Source: Bacteriovorax stolpii (GTDB lineage: Bacteria > Bdellovibrionota > Bacteriovoracia > Bacteriovoracales > Bacteriovoracaceae). From it: 18,700 nt of DNA. A program made the position numbers and the translations under genes. Below the pieces are notes generated by a model. The model saw nothing but the letters and a program-made list of their open reading frames with translations. It did not search any database and had not been told where the DNA came from. This document shows positions 7,743 to 14,749 of the stretch, piece by piece (within the stretch, counting starts at the first letter, position 1; every line of letters starts with the position of its first letter). Location: the NCBI GenBank assembly GCA_945862475.1, contig CAMAYW010000011.1, positions 1 to 18,700 on the forward strand, read 5' to 3'.

Positions 7743-9723
7743 CCTGCAGGTTCTCCGTAGTAGAAACATGTCCTTTAGAGGAGTTGAAATTAATCATACA
7801 ATATGAGCACGATGTGGCAAGTTTTGGTGCTTTGGTTTCACCAATTTGCTCTAGTCGATTTTCCGCTAGGTGTTTACCTTCTGGAAGTTCGTACCACATG
7901 TTACCGCCACCCATACCGCAACAGAGGGCCTTATCTTTGTTCTTTTGCATTTCAATCAATTTTACCCCAGGAATTGAGGTTAAAATATCTCTCGGAGCAT
8001 TGTATTCTCCGTGGTGACGACCTAAATAGCATGGATCATGAAAAGTCAGCTCGCCTGCAACATCTTTTAGGGCCTTTAGTTTCCCTGATCTCAAAAGTTC
8101 CGATAGAAGTTCAGTATGGTGTACAGTTTCAAACTTACCATCTTCAAATTTAGCGTATTCTTTTCCGATTGTATGAAGGCAGTGTGGACAATGAGTTACA
8201 ACTTTATCGAAAGTGTACTGTCTCATGTTAGCAATATTTTCGATGGCTATTTCATAGAAGGAGTACTCATCTCCAAAACGGCGCACAGGATCTCCGTTAC
8301 ACTTTTCAGTTTTCCCCATCACAGCGAAAGAAACACCGGCTTTTTTAAGTAAGCTAATAGTATCCTTTACGACTTTTTGATTGGACCCATCATAGGAACC
8401 AGCACAACCAACATAGTAAAGGTAATCAACTTTTTTCCCTGCTTCAATTACCGGAACTTCCATTCCTTGGGCCCAATTAAAACGATCTTCTTGAGCAATT
8501 CCCCAAGGATTTCCGTTCTTTTTAACTTTATTAACTGCATCGGCCGCAGCAGGAGGAAGGTCTCCAAGAGTGAGCGCCTTGTAACGCTTAAGGTCCATAA
8601 TGACTTGGACGTGCTCGATATTGGCGGGGCACTCTTCCATACAAGCTCCACAAGTCGTACACGCATCAAGCTCATTAGAAGCATACAATGGGTTTTCGCC
8701 CCACAAATCCACATCTTTAATCTCGTGAACTTTGTCATTCACTTGATAACCCATGGTATCGCGCATTTTTGTGATGATGAGTTTTGGGTCAAGAGGTTTG
8801 TCAGCTTGGTTGGCCGGACAAACTTGGGTACATCGACCACATTCAACACAAGCAAGTGTATCAAGACGCTGCTTCATCGTGAGTTCAGAAAGTTTCCCAA
8901 GTCCAAATGTCTCAGCACTTTCATTGGCAAAATCCATCGGATTAAGAACGGCTCCTCGACGAGCAGGAGTTAAAAGAGCATTGAGAGGCAATATAAGAAT
9001 ATGGAAAAATTTAGAGTGAGTTAATGCTGCAACAAAAAACATGGTGTTTACCATGTGAAGTAACCAAAGTGTCTTATAAGTGTTCGCTAAAAAAATTTGA
9101 GAAGGACTAACGATTCCCACCATGGCGGCAAATGTATACCCAACAGGAGACCAAAATCTTTCCCCCTCAGGCATATTAGTAACAAAAATTCTGATCGCCT
9201 CAAGAACGTAACCAATCACAACAAGTGCAATGAGCATTCCGTACATAAATTTTTCTTGATTGGGATTCGTTGCGGATAAAAATTTCTTTTTGACCACATA
9301 TCTTCTGTAGTAGGCGAGACCAATACCTAAAAGAACAAAAATCCCTCCAACGTCAGCGAGGAAAGAGACGACTTTGTAAGTTGTTCCTTTAAACACCTTG
9401 AATGGAGTATCAGCATGAATGGCGACTAACTCAGTGGCGATGAAAAGAGTTAGAAATCCCCAGAAAATCATAGAGTGATAAACATTTACAAAACCATCTC
9501 TCGGAACTTTTCCTTGGAAGAAAATCGTTACTAGAAAATTCTCGATGTTTAACTTTGGTGGAAGAATTTGTTTGGGATCTTTTCCGGCAGTAATAAATTT
9601 GTATTTTACCACTAGACCCTGAAAGAAAAAATACGTCGCAACCGCTAAAGATAGGTACATTACGACCTTCATCCAAAACGGGATCATCCACATGATCTGT
9701 CGACTAGCTTCCATACTATCCAT
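7702..9723 (-). CDS. Membrane Fe-S/heme electron-transfer oxidoreductase (HdrD/EtfD-like)
   Basis: Likely passes electrons between a soluble donor, in this family often an electron-transferring flavoprotein, and the membrane quinone pool. The 673-aa protein has an N-terminal nitrate-reductase-gamma/HdrE-like membrane domain (about six helices, residues 14-250) with candidate heme ligands H83, H103, H223, H236 and H241. Two [4Fe-4S] motifs follow: C292/C295/C298-C302P and C355/C358/C361-C365P. Two CCG-type cysteine domains complete it: VGCAGSY at 438 with HCPHC at 511, and FHDPCYLGRHHGEY at 561 with CCGMGGG at 601 and SCSYC at 639. This fused layout is that of the single-chain ETF:menaquinone oxidoreductases, but no etfAB genes are in the window, so the donor is inferred. 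GGAGG lies 4 bases before the ATG. First gene of the 9723-3938 unit; the strong hairpin after its stop suggests it is often transcribed alone. Confidence 0.9.
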   Translation of the reverse strand: MDSMEASRQIMWMIPFWMKVVMYLSLAVATYFFFQGLVVKYKFITAGKDPKQILPPKLNIENFLVTIFFQGKVPRDGFVNVYHSMIFWGFLTLFIATELVAIHADTPFKVFKGTTYKVVSFLADVGGIFVLLGIGLAYYRRYVVKKKFLSATNPNQEKFMYGMLIALVVIGYVLEAIRIFVTNMPEGERFWSPVGYTFAAMVGIVSPSQIFLANTYKTLWLLHMVNTMFFVAALTHSKFFHILILPLNALLTPARRGAVLNPMDFANESAETFGLGKLSELTMKQRLDTLACVECGRCTQVCPANQADKPLDPKLIITKMRDTMGYQVNDKVHEIKDVDLWGENPLYASNELDACTTCGACMEECPANIEHVQVIMDLKRYKALTLGDLPPAAADAVNKVKKNGNPWGIAQEDRFNWAQGMEVPVIEAGKKVDYLYYVGCAGSYDGSNQKVVKDTISLLKKAGVSFAVMGKTEKCNGDPVRRFGDEYSFYEIAIENIANMRQYTFDKVVTHCPHCLHTIGKEYAKFEDGKFETVHHTELLSELLRSGKLKALKDVAGELTFHDPCYLGRHHGEYNAPRDILTSIPGVKLIEMQKNKDKALCCGMGGGNMWYELPEGKHLAENRLEQIGETKAPKLATSCSYCMINFNSSKGHVSTTENLQVEDVASILAKSVL

Positions 9724-9769
9724 TTCGCCTCCTCACTTTGCGCCGAATCAATAAACACTTAAACATCGT

Positions 9770-9797
9770 AAGACATTTAAATAAAATTGTTTATAAT
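9770..9797 (+). promoter_or_regulatory. Putative promoter for the membrane protein-lipoprotein pair
   Basis: AAGACA (9770-9775, 4 of 6 to the -35 consensus), a 16-bp spacer and a perfect TATAAT (9792-9797). Transcription would start near 9804, 25 bases before the ATG at 9829. This also rules against the TTG at 9787 as a start codon, since it would lie upstream of the transcript. The 105-base gap is shared with the divergent oxidoreductase gene, for which I see a good ribosome-binding site but no clear promoter. Confidence 0.55.
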
Positions 9798-9828
9798 CAG
9801 ATTATTATTTTATTCGCTAGAAGGCTTC

Positions 9829-10455
9829 ATGGGTAGTGCTTTTCTCACGACATTTCATCTTAGTCTCAGTTTGTTTGCCGTGATTCATTTCATAAAATCG
9901 ATCGCACAGTTTGGACTACCTAACCATCCGGCCCGTTTTAGCATGTACTTGGTGTATTTATGTGTAGCTTCTTTTCTTGTTATGCAATCTCTTACCGATT
10001 TTCACCTTGTGACTCCTTGGCATTTTGTAAGCTTTAGTGCTTACCCACTCGTCATTGGAAGTCTAACTTTATTAATGGAAGTCACCTCGATTGTGGGCAA
10101 TGTGTCCCAATTTCGGCAGAGGATATTGTCACGAATACCTTTGATTGCCGGACTTGTGACCGCCACATTTTTTAATTTTTATGCTGAAAGAATAGCGATT
10201 GGATTCATTTGTATCAGCGTGTTATTCCTGATTGTTTCAGTTGGTAAAGCCAGGTACCAAAAACGTATCTTATTTAAGATGGTATTATTTCTTTGTTTAT
10301 TTCTTAGCTGTAAGGCTTCGCAGATTTTTTGGGTTTATACTGTTGGAGTTCTATTTTTATTTCCGACTCTCTTTTATTTATTTATTTTTCAACAAAGTTT
10401 TGGCATTTCTTCTCTCGTAGAGGATCATCAGGTGAATTCAGGAGACTCGGTATGA
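9829..10455 (+). CDS. Polytopic membrane protein of unknown function (208 aa)
   Basis: Not recognised. From ATG 9829 (AGAAGG 4 bases upstream) it encodes 208 residues with about six or seven hydrophobic helices: FLTTFHLSLSLFAVIHFI near 4-22, MYLVYLCVASFLVMQSL near 39-56, a third near 65-88, IPLIAGLVTATFFNF near 106-120, IGFICISVLFLIVSV near 127-142, VLFLCLFLSCKASQIF near 157-172, and VGVLFLFPTLFYLFIF near 176-191. Loops are short and there is no recognisable catalytic motif. Its TGA overlaps the ATG of the lipoprotein gene (ATGA), so the two proteins are made together and may work together at the inner membrane. Confidence 0.8.
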   Translation: MGSAFLTTFHLSLSLFAVIHFIKSIAQFGLPNHPARFSMYLVYLCVASFLVMQSLTDFHLVTPWHFVSFSAYPLVIGSLTLLMEVTSIVGNVSQFRQRILSRIPLIAGLVTATFFNFYAERIAIGFICISVLFLIVSVGKARYQKRILFKMVLFLCLFLSCKASQIFWVYTVGVLFLFPTLFYLFIFQQSFGISSLVEDHQVNSGDSV

Positions 10456-11462
10456 AGTGGTTTATTCTCTTGTCCTTAATGGGGTGTGCTCAAGTTACGA
10501 GTTTAAATTTAAAAAAGCACCAATTTGGAGTTGTTCCAAGTAAGATCATTTGGTTTCAAATTGCTGGCCTTGAAGAAGAACAGATTGCAACTCTTCGCTT
10601 TTTAAAACCATCCGATACGAAAACTTCTTTTGAAGACTCCATTTGTTACGGTCAAACTTGGAATTATAACCTTTATCAATTAAGAAATTCTTCAGAATCA
10701 ACTTTCCTTTCTCAAATGACAGGAAAGAAAAATATCAAAAACTCATGTGAAGATACAAGTTTAAGGCCTATCTGGAACTACATTTCAAACAGTGGTTACG
10801 AAACGGTTGCTTTAGAAAATGGAGCAAATCCAAGACAAAGTTTATTATGGTTCAATTCTTGTCCTCAGACTGAGTCTTCCTATTTAAATCCTGTTCATTT
10901 TTTTGTTCGCTCGAAGCCATCAGGAAATGCACAAACGTTTCATTACACGGAAGAAATTAGTTTCTCTCAAGAGAGCGTTTCTTATGATCGCAGCTGCGGA
11001 GACTCGATCTGTCTCTCTTCAATTCTTGATAATTTTAAATCCATCTATTCTTCCCTCATTAAAAAATCCACGAGACATCTTGTTATCGTGAGAGATTTTT
11101 CTTATTTAGAGGCGATAGAAAAGAAAGACTTCAAACGAGCAAAAGAAATTTTAACAGATATTGAAATGACTTACGGTGAGGCGATGAAGTTAACAAATTC
11201 AAATGATCACCTCGTCCTTTTAACAACGGGTGACTCAAGGTTTATTGATATTCCCGATCAAGGAAAAGCTTTTTTTGAGTTTGAAAAAGAAAACAAAAAC
11301 GTAAACGTAAAGAGAACTAAATTAACCAACTTAGTTCTTGCTTCAGGAGCGAGAGCTGAAAATTTTTGTGGGATTTACGATGACTCTGATGTCTTCGATC
11401 GAATTCTTTCAGGCCCCAAACAACAGGGCCTAGAATTAAAGATAATCAATCCATTTAAATAA
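10452..11462 (+). CDS. Lipoprotein resembling a degenerate alkaline-phosphatase-superfamily protein
   Basis: Start chosen at ATG 10452 (AGGAG 7 bases upstream), giving 336 aa with a short lipoprotein signal MKWFILLSLMGC; Cys12 is the likely lipidated residue. The body has the order of an alkaline phosphatase/sulfatase fold. An opening strand KIIWFQIAGL (31-40) sits where members usually have a metal-binding Asp-Gly. STFLSQMTGKK resembles the Ser-x-x-Thr-Gly stretch, then IWNYISNSGYETVAL. A late strand HLVLLTTGDSRF (253-264) occurs where T-x-D-H-G is expected, followed by ASGARAENFCGIYDDSDVF (297-315), much like the end of PhoA-type domains. The usual metal ligands (D-G, D-H, H-T-G) are absent, so it is probably not a normal phosphatase. 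The fold call is my inference from motif order; the lipoprotein call is stronger. Function unknown. Confidence 0.8.
   Translation: MKWFILLSLMGCAQVTSLNLKKHQFGVVPSKIIWFQIAGLEEEQIATLRFLKPSDTKTSFEDSICYGQTWNYNLYQLRNSSESTFLSQMTGKKNIKNSCEDTSLRPIWNYISNSGYETVALENGANPRQSLLWFNSCPQTESSYLNPVHFFVRSKPSGNAQTFHYTEEISFSQESVSYDRSCGDSICLSSILDNFKSIYSSLIKKSTRHLVIVRDFSYLEAIEKKDFKRAKEILTDIEMTYGEAMKLTNSNDHLVLLTTGDSRFIDIPDQGKAFFEFEKENKNVNVKRTKLTNLVLASGARAENFCGIYDDSDVFDRILSGPKQQGLELKIINPFK
11402..11437. other. Hairpin at the convergent gene junction
   Basis: AATTCT, a TTC bulge, AGGCCC, a 9-base loop, GGGCCT, AGAATT make a 12-bp stem in the last codons of the lipoprotein gene, 25 bases before its stop. The convergent hslO stop is one base beyond. 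No T run follows on either strand, so it is not a standard intrinsic terminator, though it is the only strong fold at this junction. Confidence 0.35.
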
Positions 11463-11463
11463 A

Positions 11464-12294
11464 CTAGTTGGAAAGGATTTCAGGCTTCGTAATGACGTAC
11501 TCCTTACGGCAGTAATCACATTTTATTTCAACCTGGTCTTTGCCCTCGAAAAGATGATCGAGATCATTGGCGTAAAGACCTTTGAGATTTAAAAGCATCC
11601 GGTCTTTAGAACAAGGACAAAAAAAGTCTATCTGCCTCGAGGTCATGTAACTAAAGCCTCTATCTTCAAATGATTTTACAATTTGCTCAATATCACTTGT
11701 AGCCGCTTCAAAAATACCGTTAAAAAACGGTGAATGTTTTTGAATAAAATCTTGTCGTGAAAGAGATTCACCAAGACTTGAATTTACATTCGTGGAAGGA
11801 AGTTTTGTGACCATAATTGATTGATCACTTGCTTCGCCAACGATTACCTCAGAATTTGTTTGGTAAGATTCTTTAAAGATACTATTAATCACTTCTTTGG
11901 TTTCAATTGAATTCAGTTCAATCATCGACGTATAAGGATGAGATTGGTTCTGGAAAATTTTTGTTACTCGCACTTTGCCCGTTATTTTATGAGGAAAAAG
12001 ATTAAATTCTTCAGGTAAAAGGAGAGTTCTAGTGTGTCCAGCACTATTTGTTTCAATTTTGAGCCTAAAGTAGGGATCCTCAGAGTCAATATAGATACCC
12101 AGAGACTCTTGGGGTTTCAAAAAGAAAATAATCGGAAGTAACCCAAGAAAAGTATCACGAAAGTAAGCAAATCCTGAACCTTGCATGGGATGCAGTAGTA
12201 CGAGGTCATGAATGATTTTTTGTCCTTCTAAGAAATGGACGTTAAAACCATTTTTATGGTCTAAAAAACTATAGAGACGGCTCGTACTTAACAT
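11464..12294 (-). CDS. hslO: Hsp33 redox-regulated chaperone
   Basis: Cytosolic holdase chaperone that becomes active when oxidants release zinc from its C-terminal cysteine switch. The 276-aa length fits the family. The N-terminal domain (SRLYSFLDHKNGFNVHFLEG ... AGHTRTLLLP) is divergent but aligns with the Hsp33 core. The C-terminal zinc switch is complete: FFCPCSKDRM with C226 and C228, and IKCDYCRKEY with C259 and C262, the CxC-x(30)-CxxC spacing typical of Hsp33. The ATG at 12294 has GGGAG 6 bases upstream. The gene is monocistronic here, divergent from addB and convergent with the lipoprotein gene, with one base between the two stop codons. Its promoter carries an operator-like dyad (12315-12345). 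Confidence 0.92.
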   Translation of the reverse strand: MLSTSRLYSFLDHKNGFNVHFLEGQKIIHDLVLLHPMQGSGFAYFRDTFLGLLPIIFFLKPQESLGIYIDSEDPYFRLKIETNSAGHTRTLLLPEEFNLFPHKITGKVRVTKIFQNQSHPYTSMIELNSIETKEVINSIFKESYQTNSEVIVGEASDQSIMVTKLPSTNVNSSLGESLSRQDFIQKHSPFFNGIFEAATSDIEQIVKSFEDRGFSYMTSRQIDFFCPCSKDRMLLNLKGLYANDLDHLFEGKDQVEIKCDYCRKEYVITKPEILSN

Positions 12295-12314
12295 TTGGAA
12301 CTCCCGTAGGGTAC

Positions 12315-12345
12315 AACATCTGATATTTATATCCTATCAGGTGTT
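12315..12345. promoter_or_regulatory. Operator-like inverted repeat over the hslO -10 box
   Basis: AACATCTGATA, a 9-base centre, TATCAGGTGTT: two 11-base arms with a single mismatch (a wobble pair in RNA). The -10 hexamer of hslO occupies the centre, so a protein bound to both arms would block it. Read on the plus strand, the same dyad is followed by a T run and could act as a weak terminator for transcripts leaving upstream sequence. Confidence 0.5.
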
Positions 12346-12354
12346 TTTTGTTAA
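12326..12354 (-). promoter_or_regulatory. hslO promoter
   Basis: On the minus strand TTAACA (12354-12349, 5 of 6 to consensus), a 17-bp spacer, and TATAAA (12331-12326, 5 of 6). Spacing is ideal, and the predicted transcript starts about 25 bases before the hslO ATG. This is the best sigma-70-type promoter in the window. Confidence 0.7.
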
Positions 12355-12388
12355 TCTTTCAAAAGCAGAAAGGTAGAATTGTTTTATT

Positions 12389-14749
12389 ATGATGCAGATT
12401 GTTTATTTCTCTCAAAAACAGCAATTCCTAAAGGAAATTGAGTCCCTGGAAGGGGAAAAGTTATTTGTTACTCCCAGTCCTTCTAAGGCAGATGGATTAC
12501 GGACTCGTTTAACTGGTAGTCAAGGGATTGATGTTTTAACAATCGCTAAATTTACTTCAAATCTGATTGAGTCCCTGTGGAATAAAGAACAGAGACCCCA
12601 ACTTAAAAGAAAGTCCGAGTTATTACTCATATTCGGCATTCTAAAAAATAGAATTTTACCAGAACTTCAGTTTGAACAATTTAACCAGGCCTACAATCTC
12701 TTCTCTGACCTTAGAAGTTTTACATTGAATCAAGAGGCCCTGAGTTCAGTATTAGATGAGCAACCCGAGATCATTAGGCGTGCTGTTCAGATGTTTTGGG
12801 CCCTCTTGGAAAATCTTGGCCATCAAGATGAACATGGCGCCTATCAAATGGTAGCGGAAAGATTAAGATCTGAAGAAGAAAAGGATGAACTGAAGAGAAT
12901 TTTCATATTTTGGGGCTTCCAGCACCTTAACGGCCAGCAAATTGATCTACTGAAGGCCCTCTCAATTCGTTATAAAGTGATCATTCCTTTTCCTCTCGAA
13001 TTAAAGGAAAAAATAAAAAAGAGTGATTGGATAAGTTGGATATCTGATTCAAACGCAAAAGAAATTGAATTGGACAGCATTCCCATTTCTCCAAAGGTAA
13101 GCTGGCTTCCAACAAATTCCAGAGAACTATCTCTAGAATTAAAAAGAATTCTGGAACCGGAAGTACAAGTTTTACTAGGAGTTAGTAAGTTAGATCAATC
13201 ACACTTAGACTTGATCCCATCAAATCTCGTTAGATTTAAAATACCTCATCAGATTCTTAGGAATGAATTATCTGAAATTAGTGAGGAATTAAAATCCTTT
13301 CAAGGTACGCATTTAGAATTATTGGACTATTGCCAGAAACAAATTCACCAACAACTTAATCCTAAAAAGATCAAAACATATCAGCTTTATATCGAAGCCT
13401 TGAGTTTTATCTCTGAATTTACTGATCCCCTTGTGATTGATTCCTTCCTTCTTAAAATTTTGGCTGAAGTGGTTAACCTTAATCAGCCAAGAACCTCCTT
13501 TGTTCCTGTTTCAGAACGAAGGCTTTCCATAGACTTAAAAGACATGTCTAGCTTGGAGGACATCGATCGAAAAAGAAAAGTCCTTATCTGTATTGATGAA
13601 CGGTTTCAGGAAATACAAAGTCTTACTCAAAATTATTCAGAAACTATTTTAAAAGCACTTTCTGCGATTGGGCCTATTAAGCGGAATGAACTAGAGCTCC
13701 TATTTAAAGAGTGGGAGTTTAGAGATCTCTTAAGTCACTCTGACGCCATTGTTCTGATGAATGAAGGCATCCAAAAGCATAGCTTAATTTGGAAGAGAAT
13801 GTTTTCCAAAGTTAAAATTGAAAAAATAGAAAAAAGAACAATATCTTCATCCAAGGAAATAAGGGATCAACTCGCCCGTTCCATCAATAAAACATTCCAG
13901 GGTTCTTATTCCGCAAGTAAGCTTCAGGCTTATATCGATTGTCCTCGAAAGTTTTATTATAATTATGTGGATAAAATCTTCCCCAACATACACTTAGAGA
14001 AAGATTTTGATCCCATGATCTCAGGGACTATCCTTCACGAAATAATTGAAACTTTTTTCAAAGAAGGATGGCAAGATCAAGATTTTTCAAGTCTCACAAA
14101 AAGAATAGTTCATAAATATATCATTCAAAACAATCTAAAATTACCTGTGGATGTATTAAGAGAAAGGCTTTTAACTTTTCATCACAGAGCTTGGAATGGG
14201 ATTCAATTTATAAGAAAACTTGAAGGACTTTGTGAGGAATCGATTTCATGGACCTTTGAGTATCCGTTTGAACAAAATGAGCCTGTTCCGATAAAGGGGC
14301 GGATAGACTGTGTCGGCATCAGTGCCCAGCATCTTTTTCTCCTCGATTTTAAGTCAACTGAAATGAGTGCCTCCTCAGCAACGGAGGTCGTTGATTATAA
14401 GTCCATTCAACTTTGGGTTTATGCCGAGGCTGCAAAGTCTAAAATAGCAGATTTTAATAAGAAGCAGATTGTTATGGGCTTTGTTGTATTAGATGATTTT
14501 ACAAAATCTGGACTTCTGACTTCTAATGAGGATTTTATTTCTAAAATAAAATCCGAAAAGTTATGTAAAATTCATAAATTTAAAGATGAATTCGATGAAA
14601 AACTTCATGAATACGTTGAGTTTAGTAAGTTATTAAAAGAATCGATTGAGGGTGAAGTTCTATTTCCAGCGAAACCTCGAAAAAATTCAGTCTGCACCTA
14701 CTGTGAGATTAATAAGATTTGCTTAAAAAGTGAGACTCAAGATGAGTAA
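12389..14749 (+). CDS. addB: AddB-like subunit of an AddAB-type helicase-nuclease
   Basis: Partner of the AddA-like protein in resecting double-strand breaks for RecA loading. 786 aa, short for AddB (B. subtilis AddB is over 1100 aa). The N-terminal half is UvrD-like in outline, but where a Walker A loop belongs there is FVTPSPSKADGLR (26-38), with no GxGKT, so no ATPase activity is expected. The C-terminal RecB-family nuclease is complete: GTILH with H550, GRID with D640, LLDFKS with D653 and K655, and IQLWVYA with Q674. C518 (DCPRKFYYNY) plus CTYCEINKIC (C769, C772, C778) form the Fe-S staple. ATG 12389 is followed at once by a second ATG. An AAAGG lies about 16 bases upstream, too far to be ideal, and a TAGAAT -10-like box ends 9 bases before the ATG, so a very short or leaderless mRNA is possible. 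It overlaps addA by 8 bases. Confidence 0.85.
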   Translation: MMQIVYFSQKQQFLKEIESLEGEKLFVTPSPSKADGLRTRLTGSQGIDVLTIAKFTSNLIESLWNKEQRPQLKRKSELLLIFGILKNRILPELQFEQFNQAYNLFSDLRSFTLNQEALSSVLDEQPEIIRRAVQMFWALLENLGHQDEHGAYQMVAERLRSEEEKDELKRIFIFWGFQHLNGQQIDLLKALSIRYKVIIPFPLELKEKIKKSDWISWISDSNAKEIELDSIPISPKVSWLPTNSRELSLELKRILEPEVQVLLGVSKLDQSHLDLIPSNLVRFKIPHQILRNELSEISEELKSFQGTHLELLDYCQKQIHQQLNPKKIKTYQLYIEALSFISEFTDPLVIDSFLLKILAEVVNLNQPRTSFVPVSERRLSIDLKDMSSLEDIDRKRKVLICIDERFQEIQSLTQNYSETILKALSAIGPIKRNELELLFKEWEFRDLLSHSDAIVLMNEGIQKHSLIWKRMFSKVKIEKIEKRTISSSKEIRDQLARSINKTFQGSYSASKLQAYIDCPRKFYYNYVDKIFPNIHLEKDFDPMISGTILHEIIETFFKEGWQDQDFSSLTKRIVHKYIIQNNLKLPVDVLRERLLTFHHRAWNGIQFIRKLEGLCEESISWTFEYPFEQNEPVPIKGRIDCVGISAQHLFLLDFKSTEMSASSATEVVDYKSIQLWVYAEAAKSKIADFNKKQIVMGFVVLDDFTKSGLLTSNEDFISKIKSEKLCKIHKFKDEFDEKLHEYVEFSKLLKESIEGEVLFPAKPRKNSVCTYCEINKICLKSETQDE

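Noticed and set aside
8377..8973. 198-codon plus-strand frame opposite the Fe-S oxidoreductase
   Set aside because: It is a mirror of a strongly conserved coding region with CxxC motifs on the minus strand; no signal, motif or start site of its own.
9787..9831. TTG at 9787 as the start of the polytopic membrane protein
   Set aside because: It lies just upstream of a perfect TATAAT and would be outside the transcript; ATG 9829 has an AGAAGG ribosome-binding site.
10329..10451. Upstream extension of the lipoprotein gene
   Set aside because: It overlaps the membrane-protein gene and would bury the lipoprotein signal; ATG 10452 has AGGAG, an ATGA overlap and a lipobox-like LMGC.
11402..11437. 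AGGCCC/GGGCCT stem as a true intrinsic terminator
   Set aside because: No T run follows on either strand; kept only as a hairpin.
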